Origin: Pseudonocardia humida
Lineage (GTDB): Bacteria > Actinomycetota > Actinomycetes > Mycobacteriales > Pseudonocardiaceae
Reading direction: 5' to 3'
NCBI RefSeq assembly: GCF_023898865.1
Contig: NZ_JAGSOV010000079.1
Span: 1 to 64,000, forward strand
Length of the DNA: 64,000 nt
The translations under genes and the position numbers were made by a program. The notes beneath the pieces were generated by a model. It saw only the letters and a list, made by a program, of their open reading frames with translations. It was not told the origin of the DNA and searched no databases. Shown here one piece after another: positions 42,713 through 51,393 of this stretch; positions within the stretch are counted from its first letter, which is position 1; each line of letters opens with the position of its first letter.

Positions 42713-44554
42713 CTACGGGACCCGGCGGACAGCCCCCTTGTCGGCGCTGGTGGCCAATGCCGCGTACGCGCGCAGCGCCTTGGAGACCGGGCGCTCGCGG
42801 TCGACCGGCTGCCATGGCCGCTCGCGCGCGTCCATCTTCTGCCGCCGCTCGGCCAGCACGTCGTCGGGCACGTCGAGCCGCAGCGTCCGCTCGTGCACGT
42901 CGATGACGACGCGGTCGCCGTCCTCGACGAGCCCGATGACGCCGCCCGCCGCGGCCTCGGGGGAGATGTGCCCGACCGAGATGCCGCTGGAGCCGCCGGA
43001 GAACCGGCCGTCGGTGATCAGCGCGCAGACCTTGCCCAGACCGGCGCCCTTGAGGAACGCCGTCGGGTGCAGCATCTCCTGCATGCCGGGCCCGCCGGAC
43101 GGGCCCTCGTAGCGCACGACCAGCACGTCGCCGGGCTGGATCTGCTTGGTGAGGATGACCGAGACGGCCTGCTCCTGGCTCTCCACGACCCGCGCCGGGC
43201 CCTCGAAGTGCCACAGCTCCTCGGGGATGCCCGCGGCCTTGATGACCGCGCCGTCCGGGGCGATGTTGCCGCGCAGCACGGCGAGCCCGCCGTCCTTGGT
43301 GTAGGCGTGCTCGACGTCGCGGATGCAGCCGCCCGCGCTGTCGGTGTCGAGCGAGGACCAGCGGTTCTCGGTGGAGAAGGCCCGCGTGGTGCGCACCCCG
43401 CCGGGCGCGGCGTGGAACAGCTCGACCGCCGTCGCCGACGGCGACTCCGCCCGGATGTCCCACTCGCCCAGCCAGGACTCGATCGACGGCGAGTGCACCG
43501 TGTGGACGTCGGTGTGGAGCAGCCCGGCCCGCCACAGCTCGCCGAGGATGGCCGGGATGCCGCCGGCCCGGTGCACGTCCTCCATGTGGTAGTCGGAGTT
43601 CGGCGAGACCTTGGCCAGGCACGGCACGCGGCGGGACACCGCGTCGATGGCGGCCAGGTCGAAGTCGACCTCGCCCTCCTGGGCGGCGGCCAGGACGTGC
43701 AGCACGGTGTTCGTCGAGCCGCCCATGGCGACGTCGAGCGCCATCGCGTTCTCGAACGCGGCGCGGGTGGCGATCGAGCGCGGCAGCGCGCTCGCGTCGT
43801 CGTCCTCGTACCAGCGCTTCGCCAGGTCCATCACCGTGCGCCCGGCCTGCGCGAACAGCTCGCGCCGCGCGGCGTGCGTGGCCAGCGTGGAGCCGTTGCC
43901 CGGCAGCGCCAGCCCGAGTGCCTCGGTGAGGCAGTTCATCGAGTTCGCGGTGAACATGCCCGAGCACGAGCCGCAGGTGGGGCAGGCGGAGCGCTCGACG
44001 GCGCTGAGCCCGGCCTCGTCCACGTCCGGCGACGCCGACGCGGAGATCGCGGTGATCAGGTCGGTGGGCGCCTGGGCGACCCCGCCGACCACGACCGCCT
44101 TGCCCGCCTCCATCGGCCCGCCGGACACGAACACCGTCGGGATGTTGAGCCGCATCGCGGCGTTCAGCATGCCCGGGGTGATCTTGTCGCAGTTGGAGAT
44201 GCAGACCAGGGCGTCCGCGGCGTGCCCGTTGACCATGTACTCGACGGCGTCGGCGATCACCTCGCGCGAGGGCAGCGAGTAGAGCATCCCGCCGTGGCCC
44301 ATGGCGATGCCGTCGTCGACGGCGATCGTGTGGAACTCGCGCGCCACCCCGCCCGCCTCGCGGATGGCCTCGGCCACGATGTCGCCGAGGTCCTTGAGGT
44401 GCACGTGACCGGGCACGAACTGGGTGTAGGAGTTGGCGATGGCCACGATCGGCTTGCCGAAGTCGTCGTCGCCCATGCCGGTGGCGCGCCAGAGCGAACG
44501 GGCTCCGGCGGCGTTGCGGCCGTGGGTGGTCACGCGGGAACGGAGGGCCGGCAT
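42713..44554 (-). CDS. ilvD: Dihydroxyacid dehydratase
   Basis: A 613-residue IlvD that makes 2-keto-isovalerate and 2-keto-3-methylvalerate for Val, Leu and Ile. Iron-sulfur ligands are in CISNCDKITPGM (with the Asp/Lys of the Mg site) and ACPTCGSCSGMFTANSMNCL. GIAMGHGGMLYSLPSREVIA and PGNGSTLATHAARRELFAQA are signatures. I choose the ATG at 44554 (MPALRSRVTT) with GAGTGAG upstream over one at 44590. It follows the PH protein gene by 4 bases. Opposite in direction to ilvBNC; other Ile/Val genes are close by. Confidence 0.95.
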   Translation of the reverse strand: MPALRSRVTTHGRNAAGARSLWRATGMGDDDFGKPIVAIANSYTQFVPGHVHLKDLGDIVAEAIREAGGVAREFHTIAVDDGIAMGHGGMLYSLPSREVIADAVEYMVNGHAADALVCISNCDKITPGMLNAAMRLNIPTVFVSGGPMEAGKAVVVGGVAQAPTDLITAISASASPDVDEAGLSAVERSACPTCGSCSGMFTANSMNCLTEALGLALPGNGSTLATHAARRELFAQAGRTVMDLAKRWYEDDDASALPRSIATRAAFENAMALDVAMGGSTNTVLHVLAAAQEGEVDFDLAAIDAVSRRVPCLAKVSPNSDYHMEDVHRAGGIPAILGELWRAGLLHTDVHTVHSPSIESWLGEWDIRAESPSATAVELFHAAPGGVRTTRAFSTENRWSSLDTDSAGGCIRDVEHAYTKDGGLAVLRGNIAPDGAVIKAAGIPEELWHFEGPARVVESQEQAVSVILTKQIQPGDVLVVRYEGPSGGPGMQEMLHPTAFLKGAGLGKVCALITDGRFSGGSSGISVGHISPEAAAGGVIGLVEDGDRVVIDVHERTLRLDVPDDVLAERRQKMDARERPWQPVDRERPVSKALRAYAALATSADKGAVRRVP

Positions 44555-44558
44555 CGGC

Positions 44559-44969
44559 TCACTCTCCAGCCGGGTCGGGCAGCCGACCACCGCTGACGGC
44601 GGCCAGCTGGGGAAGATCGCGGACGGTCACGGCAGGCAGCGGTAGCTCGGCGCCGTCGGTCAGCACCGCGCTCACCCGGGAGCTGGTGTGCCGGCTCCCG
44701 CGGACGAGCCGCAGTGAACTGATCTCCGACCACGGTACGCGCCGCCCGCCCAGGAGGCGGCGCACGGTCAGCGACTCGGCGTCGACGACCGTGCGCACCC
44801 GCAGCGTCCACACGACGAAGCCCAGCGGGACCAGGTAGACCAGGAAGAACAGCGGCGCGCCGAACGCGAACGGGGTTGCGCAGAAGGCGACCGCCACCGC
44901 CGCCAGCACCTGCAGCGACGACGGGCGGAACACCGCGCGCGGCGCCGGCTCGGGGGGAGTGGAGCTCAC
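44559..44969 (-). CDS. Bacterial PH-domain membrane protein (Cfp6-like)
   Basis: A 136-residue protein with two transmembrane segments near residues 20-55 and a bPH domain: VRTVVDAESLTVRRLLGGRR, then VPWSEISSLRLVRGSRHTSS and DGAELPLPAVTVRDLPQLAA. As I recall M. tuberculosis Cfp6 (Rv3004), the layout and the ELPLPAVT core match. In that genome it also lies next to ilvB. The start is a GTG at 44969. It is cotranscribed with ilvD, four bases downstream. Function unknown. Confidence 0.82.
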   Translation of the reverse strand: MSSTPPEPAPRAVFRPSSLQVLAAVAVAFCATPFAFGAPLFFLVYLVPLGFVVWTLRVRTVVDAESLTVRRLLGGRRVPWSEISSLRLVRGSRHTSSRVSAVLTDGAELPLPAVTVRDLPQLAAVSGGRLPDPAGE

Positions 44970-44992
44970 CGGACCATCGTCCCACCGCCGGG

Positions 44993-45038
44993 GTCGTGAG
45001 TGAGTTTCACGGCTCCGGCCATGAAACCCGCTCACGAC
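44993..45038. repeat. Family C hairpin variant, copy 3
   Basis: Arms GTCGTGAGTGAGTTTCACGGC and complement with three mismatches, loop TCCG. Unlike all other copies it lies between two divergent gene starts (44969 and 45056), filling most of the 86-base gap, so it cannot be a terminator here. Might be an operator or a passive repeat. Confidence 0.8.
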
Positions 45039-45055
45039 CGCTTACGTTGCTGACC

Positions 45056-45376
45056 ATGAGCGCACCCACCGGCGGCAAGGTCGCCGTCCTCGCCCGCATC
45101 CCCGCCCAGCCCGGCAAGCGCGACGCGCTGGTCGAGGCGCTGCAGGCGGCGATCGACAACGCCAACACCGAGGCCGGCACCCTGCTCTACATCCTGCACA
45201 CCGACCCGAAGGACCCCGACGCGGTGCTCTTCTACGAGCTCTACGCCGACCAGGACGCGCTGACCGCGCACGGGTCCAGCGACCGGTTCAAGGAGATCGG
45301 GGCCACGCTGCGCGAGTTCGCGGCCGGGCGCCCCGAGCTGACGATGCTGACCCCGGTCATCGGCAAGGGCCTCTGA
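45056..45376 (+). CDS. Antibiotic biosynthesis monooxygenase (ABM) family protein
   Basis: A 106-residue dimeric alpha/beta barrel protein: VAVLARIPAQPGKRDALVEA, then NTEAGTLLYILHTDPKDPDA and VLFYELYADQDALTAHGSSD. The family includes small quinone or haem oxygenases, and quinone-reducing partners. Substrate is not evident. A (CCCCA)-type tract and a family B hairpin follow, ahead of the ilvB leader. The ATG at 45056 is the best start. Confidence 0.85.
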   Translation: MSAPTGGKVAVLARIPAQPGKRDALVEALQAAIDNANTEAGTLLYILHTDPKDPDAVLFYELYADQDALTAHGSSDRFKEIGATLREFAAGRPELTMLTPVIGKGL

Positions 45377-45382
45377 CCGACG

Positions 45383-45432
45383 CCCACCCCACCCCACCCC
45401 ACCCACCCCACCCACCCCGCCCCGCCCCGCCT
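45383..45432. repeat. CCCAC/CCCGC simple-sequence tract
   Basis: About 50 bases of C-rich tandem units (ACCCC/CCACC, then CCGCCCCG) directly after the ABM gene. The plus strand carries almost no G in the first 35 bases. It lies in the 388-base gap 45377-45764, which also holds a family B hairpin, operator, promoter, leader peptide and terminator of ilvB. Confidence 0.6.
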
Positions 45433-45440
45433 CGTCCCGT

Positions 45441-45493
45441 GTCAGGAAAGCCACCATCAGGACGCCAGACGTCCTGATGGTGGCTTTCCTGAC
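45441..45493. repeat. Family B hairpin, copy 2
   Basis: Perfect 24-bp stem starting GTCAGGAAAGCCACCATCAG with loop CCAGA, 64 bases past the ABM stop. CCATCAG subtype, shared with the copies at 52497 and 53623. Confidence 0.92.
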
Positions 45494-45543
45494 ACTCGCA
45501 GTGGTCGTGCGGGCCGCCGATCGGGTGTCCCGTCCGCTCAGGA

Positions 45544-45563
45544 TGTGGGACACGCGTCCCACA
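45544..45563. promoter_or_regulatory. Palindromic operator candidate upstream of the ilvB promoter
   Basis: TGTGGGAC and GTCCCACA flank ACGC, a 20-bp site with perfect 8-bp arms, ending three bases before the -35 hexamer of the ilvB promoter. The position suits an activator or repressor of ilvBNC. Confidence 0.55.
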
Positions 45564-45566
45564 GGT

Positions 45567-45596
45567 TTGACGGCCGGGCCGCCCGGCCTCTACCGT
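45567..45596 (+). promoter_or_regulatory. Candidate promoter of the ilvB leader and operon
   Basis: TTGACG at 45567-45572 and TACCGT at 45591-45596, 18 bases apart. Transcription would start within a few bases of the leader ATG at 45604, so the leader has little or no 5' UTR. Confidence 0.6.
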
Positions 45597-45603
45597 CGGG
45601 GCC

Positions 45604-45651
45604 ATGTCCTCCGTCGACATCCTCGTACTTACCGGGCGCGTCCACGCCTGA
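45604..45651 (+). CDS. ilvB leader peptide (attenuation)
   Basis: A 15-residue reading frame, MSSVDILVLTGRVHA. Six of 15 residues are Val, Ile or Leu, including consecutive ILVL. Its end overlaps the left arm (GGCGCGTC, 45635-45642) of a hairpin whose right arm is GACGCGCC (45668-45675); the T-tailed terminator follows at once. Shortage of branched-chain amino acyl-tRNA should stall the ribosome on ILVL and release the right arm, preventing termination. This is the classic ribosome-mediated attenuator layout known for actinobacterial ilvB. Confidence 0.8.
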   Translation: MSSVDILVLTGRVHA

Positions 45652-45684
45652 GTGAGTCTCGGTCGTCGACGCGCCACCCTCGTT

Positions 45685-45712
45685 CCGCCCGCCGGGCGGT
45701 CGGGGGTTTTTT
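45685..45712 (+). terminator. ilvB attenuator terminator
   Basis: CCGCCC-GCC-GGGCGG stem, flanked by extra pairing, followed by GGGGG and six T (45707-45712), 52 bases before the ilvB ATG. A true intrinsic terminator with T-run, unlike the repeats elsewhere in the window. Confidence 0.8.
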
Positions 45713-45764
45713 CATGTTCGGACCCGTCTTAGTCGCACGCAGTCGCAGGTGAGCTGAGGAGCCC

Positions 45765-47720
45765 ATGACCACCGCCACGCCCCGTCCCGGCCCGGTCCCC
45801 GGACCGTCGGGACCGAAACCGGCACCGCCGCCGGGTCGGCCTGGCCACCAGACCGGTGGCAGCCGCACCGAGGGCAGCGCCCACCAGGCGCAGCCCGGCC
45901 GGCGCTTCGACGCCGTCCCGATGACCGGCGCGCAGTCGCTCGTGCGCTCGCTGGAGGAGGTGGGCTGCGAGGTGGTGTTCGGCATCCCCGGCGGCACCAT
46001 CCTCCCGGCGTACGACCCGCTCCTCGACTCCACCCGCGTGCGGCACGTGCTCGTCCGCCACGAGCAGGGCGCCGGCCACGCGGCCACCGGGTACGCGCAG
46101 GCCACCGGCGAGGTCGGGGTGTGCATGGCCACCTCCGGCCCGGGCGCGACCAACCTGGTCACCCCGATCGCCGACGCCTACATGGACTCGGTGCCGATCG
46201 TGGCCATCACCGGGCAGCAGTCGCGCCCGCTGATCGGCACCGACGCGTTCCAGGAGGCCGACATCACCGGCATCACCATGCCGGTGACGAAGCACAACAC
46301 GCTGGTCACGGACGCCACGGAGATCCCGAGGGCGATCGTGGAGGCGTTCCACCTGGCGAGCACGGGCCGACCCGGCCCGGTCCTGGTGGACATCCCGAAG
46401 GACGTCCTGCAGGAGCAGACGACGTTCACCTGGCCCCCGGAGATGAAGCTGCCCGGCTACCGGCCGACGACCCGGCCGCACGGCAAGCAGATCCGCGAGG
46501 CCGCCCGGCTGATCTCGGCGGCCCACCGGCCCGTGCTCTACGTCGGCGGCGGCGTGCTGAAGGCGGAGGCGTCGGACCAGCTGCGGGAGCTGGCCGAGCT
46601 GACCGGGATCCCGGTGGTCACGACGCTGATGGCGCGCGGGGCCTTCCCCGACAGCCACCCGCAGCACCTGGGCATGCCCGGCATGCACGGCACGGTGGCC
46701 GCGGTGGCCGCGATGCAGAAGTCCGACCTGCTCATCGCGCTGGGCGCCCGGTTCGACGACCGGGTCACCGGGGTGCTGGCGAGCTTCGCCCCGACGGCGA
46801 AGGTCGTGCACGCCGACATCGACCCGGCCGAGATCTCCAAGAACCGCCGCGCCGACGTGCCGATCGTCGGCGACTGCAAGGAGGTCATCGTCGAGCTGCT
46901 CGACGCGGTGCGCACCGAGCGCGCCGAGCGCGGACAGGCCGACCTGGCCGCGTGGTGGGCCCAGCTCGACGAGCTGCGCGGCACGTTCCCGCTGGGCTAC
47001 ACCTGGCCGCCGGACGGTTCGCTGTCGCCGCAGTACGTGATCGAGCGGATCGGCGCGATCGCCGGGCCGGACGCCGTCTACACCGCGGGCGTCGGCCAGC
47101 ACCAGATGTGGGCGGCCCAGTTCATCGGCTACGAGAAGCCGCGGACGTGGCTGAACTCCGGTGGTCTCGGCACGATGGGCTACGCCGTGCCGGCCGCAAT
47201 GGGCGCCAAGATGGGCCGCCCGGACGCCGTGGTGTGGGCGATCGACGGCGACGGCTGCTTCCAGATGACCAACCAGGAGCTGGCGACCTGCGCGATCGAG
47301 GGCATCCCGATCAAGGTCGCGATCATCAACAACGGCAACCTGGGCATGGTCCGGCAGTGGCAGCAGCTGTTCTACGGCGAGCGCTACTCCAACACCGACC
47401 TCGGTACCCACAAGCACCGCATCCCCGACTTCAAGCTCCTCGCCGAGGCGATGGGCTGCGTCGGGCTGCGCGCCGAGTCGCGCGACGACGTCGATCGGGT
47501 GATCAAGCAGGCGATGGAGATCGACGACCAGCCGGTCGTGATCGACTTCGTGGTGGGCCCGGACGCGCAGGTGTGGCCGATGGTCGCCGCGGGCACCGGC
47601 AACGACGAGATCATGGCGGCGCGCAACATCCGCCCGCTGTTCGACGGCGACGAGCTCGTCGCGGGCGTGGACGAGATCGCCGCGGTCACCGCCGAGATCA
47701 ACGAGGAGTCGGCGCAGTGA
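45765..47720 (+). CDS. ilvB: Acetolactate synthase large subunit
   Basis: A 651-residue thiamine diphosphate enzyme that starts Val/Leu/Ile synthesis. A Pro-rich N-terminal extension of about 45 residues precedes GAQSLVRSLEEVGCEVVFGI. The catalytic Glu is in VRHEQGAGHAATGYA, and the ThDP/Mg motif is WAIDGDGCFQMTNQELATCA to INNGNLGMVRQWQ. FDDRVTG belongs to the FAD domain. ATG 45765 has GAGGAG upstream. The stop overlaps ilvN (GTGA). Confidence 0.96.
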   Translation: MTTATPRPGPVPGPSGPKPAPPPGRPGHQTGGSRTEGSAHQAQPGRRFDAVPMTGAQSLVRSLEEVGCEVVFGIPGGTILPAYDPLLDSTRVRHVLVRHEQGAGHAATGYAQATGEVGVCMATSGPGATNLVTPIADAYMDSVPIVAITGQQSRPLIGTDAFQEADITGITMPVTKHNTLVTDATEIPRAIVEAFHLASTGRPGPVLVDIPKDVLQEQTTFTWPPEMKLPGYRPTTRPHGKQIREAARLISAAHRPVLYVGGGVLKAEASDQLRELAELTGIPVVTTLMARGAFPDSHPQHLGMPGMHGTVAAVAAMQKSDLLIALGARFDDRVTGVLASFAPTAKVVHADIDPAEISKNRRADVPIVGDCKEVIVELLDAVRTERAERGQADLAAWWAQLDELRGTFPLGYTWPPDGSLSPQYVIERIGAIAGPDAVYTAGVGQHQMWAAQFIGYEKPRTWLNSGGLGTMGYAVPAAMGAKMGRPDAVVWAIDGDGCFQMTNQELATCAIEGIPIKVAIINNGNLGMVRQWQQLFYGERYSNTDLGTHKHRIPDFKLLAEAMGCVGLRAESRDDVDRVIKQAMEIDDQPVVIDFVVGPDAQVWPMVAAGTGNDEIMAARNIRPLFDGDELVAGVDEIAAVTAEINEESAQ

Positions 47721-48229
47721 TCGAGCGGCACACCCTGTCGGTCCTCGTGGAGGACAAGCCCGGCGTGCTGGCCCGGGTGTCCGGGCTGTTCTCCCGGCGC
47801 GGGTTCAACATCGAGTCGCTGGCCGTCGGCCCGACCGAGCACTCCGAGATCTCCCGGATGACGATCGTCGTCACCGTCGACGACCTGCCGCTCGAGCAGG
47901 TCACCAAGCAGCTCAACAAGCTGGTCCACGTGATCAAGATCGTCGAGCTGGACGCGAACGCCTCGGTGCAGCGCCAGCTGCTGCTGGTCAAGGTGCGCGC
48001 CGACGCCACGGTGCGCAGCCAGGTGCTCGAGGTGATCGAGCTGTTCCGGGCCCGGGCCGTGGACGTCACCCCGGAGGCCGTCACCATCGAGGCCACCGGC
48101 ACCGTGGAGAAGATCGGCGCGCTGCTGCGCAACCTGGAGCCGTTCGGGATCCGGGAGATGGTGCAGTCCGGCACCATCGCCGTCGGTCGGGGACCGCGCT
48201 CCATCACCGCAACCACCGGTCGTGCGTGA
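47717..48229 (+). CDS. ilvN: Acetolactate synthase small (regulatory) subunit
   Basis: A 170-residue subunit giving valine feedback control. An N-terminal ACT domain (LSVLVEDKPGVLARVSGLFS, RRGFNIESLAVGPTEHSEIS) is followed by a C-terminal ACT-like domain with LVKVRADATVRSQVLEVIEL. Length fits IlvN. Starts at a GTG overlapping the ilvB stop by 4 bases, so made in step with IlvB. Followed by ilvC after 52 bases. Confidence 0.95.
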   Translation: MIERHTLSVLVEDKPGVLARVSGLFSRRGFNIESLAVGPTEHSEISRMTIVVTVDDLPLEQVTKQLNKLVHVIKIVELDANASVQRQLLLVKVRADATVRSQVLEVIELFRARAVDVTPEAVTIEATGTVEKIGALLRNLEPFGIREMVQSGTIAVGRGPRSITATTGRA

Positions 48230-48281
48230 CCATGTCCCGCGCACGACCCCGTCCGACCCCGGAAGGAACCCGCAACCCCTC

Positions 48282-49286
<1,005 letters not shown>

Positions 49287-49342
49287 GCCACCCGCCCCAC
49301 CTCTGCGCGGCGGTCCCCGTGCCGTGCCGCGCCCGCCCCGGA

Positions 49343-49397
49343 GTTCAGGAAAGCCACGATGCTGCCCGCAGAGGGCAGCATCGTGGCTTTCCTGAAC
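49343..49397. repeat. Family B hairpin, copy 3
   Basis: Perfect 25-bp stem starting GTTCAGGAAAGCCACGATG with loop GCAGA, between ilvC and serA. CGATG subtype like the copy at 18358. Longest perfect stem of the family in this window, tied with copies 4 and 5. Confidence 0.92.
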
Positions 49398-49552
49398 CTG
49401 GGGAACGGCGCGACCAGTGGGCCTTCGCCGGCGAGGAATGGGCGTTTCCTCCCGGCGAATCGGCCGCGGTCCTCACGCCCCCGGCAACGCGGTGGTGTCC
49501 CGGACCTAGAATTGCGGGTAACAGCCACCTATCCGGGAGCCCTGCAGCCGTC

Positions 49553-51157
49553 GTGAGCAACGCCGCCACCCGCCCAGTCGTCCTGCTCGCCGAGAAGCTC
49601 GCGCCGTCCGCGGTCCAGCTCCTCGGCGACGACGTCGAGATCCGACACGTCGACGGCACCGACCGGCCGGCGCTGCTCGCCGCCGTCGCCGACGCCGACG
49701 CGCTGCTCGTGCGCTCGGCCACCAGGGTCGACTCCGAGGTGATCGCCGCGAGCACCCGGCTCAAGATCGTGGCCAGGGCCGGCGTCGGCCTGGACAACGT
49801 CGACGTCCCGGCGGCCACCGCCCGCGGCGTCCTGGTGGTCAACGCGCCCACCTCGAACATCGTCTCCGCCGCCGAGCACGCCCTGGCCCTGCTGCTGGCC
49901 ACCGCGCGGCAGATCCCGGCCGCCGACGCCAGCCTGCGCGCGGGGCAGTGGAAGCGCAGCTCCTTCTCCGGCGTCGAGCTGAACGGCAAGACCGTCGGCG
50001 TGGTGGGCCTGGGCAAGATCGGCCAGCTGGTGGCCCGCAGGCTGGAGGCCTTCGGGGTCGAGCTCATCGCCTACGACCCGTACGTCGCGCCCGCGCTGGC
50101 CGCCCAGCTGGGCATCGAGCTGGTCTCCCTGGACGAGCTGCTCGGCCGGGCCGACATCATCACCATCCACCTGCCCAAGACCGCCGAGACCCTCGGCCTC
50201 ATCGGCAAGGACCAGCTGGCGCTGACCAAGCCCGGCGTGCTGGTCGTCAACGCCGCCCGCGGCGGCCTGGTCGACGAGGACGCGCTGGCCGAGGCCGTGC
50301 GCAGCGGCCACGTCGGCGGCGCGGGCATCGACGTCTACGTCACCGAGCCCACCACGTCCAGCCCGCTGTTCGAGCTCCCGCAGGTCGTGGTCACCCCGCA
50401 CCTGGGCGCCTCCACCGTCGAGGCACAGGACCGCGCGGGCACCGACGTCGCCCGCTCCGTGCAGCTGGCGCTGGCCGGCGAGTTCGTGCCGGACGCGGTC
50501 AACGTGCAGCTCAGCGGCAAGGTGGGCGAGCAGGTCCGGCCGTGGTTGGCGCTCGTGCGCAAGCTCGGCATGATGCTGCACGCGATGGCGGGCGGGGTGC
50601 CGACGTCGCTGACCGTCGACGTGGCCGGCGAGCTGGCCGCCGAGGACGTGTCGGTGCTGCAGCTGGCCGCGCTGCGCGGGCTGTTCACCCACGTCGTGGA
50701 AGACCCGGTGACCTTCGTCAACGTGCCGGGCCTGGCCCACGAGCGCGGTGTCTCCGTCGAGCTGACCACCGCCCCGGAGAGCCCCAACCACCGCAGCGTC
50801 GTGCAGCTGCGCGCCGCCATGCCCGACGGCGAGGCCGTCACCGTGTCCGGCACCCTCACCGGCCGCGCCGAGGTCGAGAAGCTCGTCGAGGTCAACGGCC
50901 GCCACTTCGACCTGCGCGCCGAGGGCGACGTCCTGCTGCTGGAGTACGCCGACCGCCCGGGCGTCATGGGGCGGGTCGGCTCGCTGCTCGGCGAGGCCGC
51001 GGTCAACATCGAGGCCGCCCAGATCAGCCAGACGACCGACGGCGCCGACTCGCTCATGCTGCTGCGCGTCGACCGCGCGGTCGACCCCGGCGTGCTCGAA
51101 CCGATCGGTGCCTCGGTCGGCGCGACCACCGTCCGGCTGATCTCCTTCGACGACTGA
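49553..51157 (+). CDS. serA: D-3-phosphoglycerate dehydrogenase
   Basis: A 534-residue type I PGDH, first step of serine synthesis. VGVVGLGKIGQLVARRLEAF is the NAD loop, VVNAARGGLVDEDALAEAV carries Arg, and TPHLGASTVEAQDRAGTDVA carries the His. An allosteric substrate-binding domain and C-terminal ACT domain (LEYADRPGVMGRVGSLLGEA) follow, as in mycobacterial SerA1. GTG 49553 is the start. A hairpin follows 8 bases past the stop. Confidence 0.96.
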   Translation: MSNAATRPVVLLAEKLAPSAVQLLGDDVEIRHVDGTDRPALLAAVADADALLVRSATRVDSEVIAASTRLKIVARAGVGLDNVDVPAATARGVLVVNAPTSNIVSAAEHALALLLATARQIPAADASLRAGQWKRSSFSGVELNGKTVGVVGLGKIGQLVARRLEAFGVELIAYDPYVAPALAAQLGIELVSLDELLGRADIITIHLPKTAETLGLIGKDQLALTKPGVLVVNAARGGLVDEDALAEAVRSGHVGGAGIDVYVTEPTTSSPLFELPQVVVTPHLGASTVEAQDRAGTDVARSVQLALAGEFVPDAVNVQLSGKVGEQVRPWLALVRKLGMMLHAMAGGVPTSLTVDVAGELAAEDVSVLQLAALRGLFTHVVEDPVTFVNVPGLAHERGVSVELTTAPESPNHRSVVQLRAAMPDGEAVTVSGTLTGRAEVEKLVEVNGRHFDLRAEGDVLLLEYADRPGVMGRVGSLLGEAAVNIEAAQISQTTDGADSLMLLRVDRAVDPGVLEPIGASVGATTVRLISFDD

Positions 51158-51164
51158 GTGAAGT

Positions 51165-51189
51165 CGCCCCGTCGCGCAACGGCGGGGCG
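51165..51189 (+). terminator. Hairpin behind serA
   Basis: CGCCCCGTCG and CGGCGGGGCG pair with one mismatch, eight bases after the serA stop. No T-run. The remaining 200 bases to leuB hold no gene; the only other structure noted is a short GTGGCAG/CTGCCAC inverted repeat near 51335-51366. Confidence 0.5.
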
Positions 51190-51393
51190 GCGTCGGGTCC
51201 CGGCACTCGGCGCGGCACAATGGCCCCCGCTCGGGGCATTCGCGGGCCTCTCCGCCGTCCGGTGGAGCGGGCGCTGCGGCAGAACCACCCGCCCGGGTGC
51301 GCCCGTACGGGTGGCTGACGAGGTAATCGGTGCAGTGGCAGGCGGTAGCGTGCGGCGCGGCTGCCACAGCCAACTGGAGAGAGGACACCGGCA

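Noticed and set aside
51158..51393. Leucine leader peptide before leuB
   Set aside because: No short frame with a run of Leu codons followed by a T-tailed stem was found; only a hairpin belonging to the end of serA.
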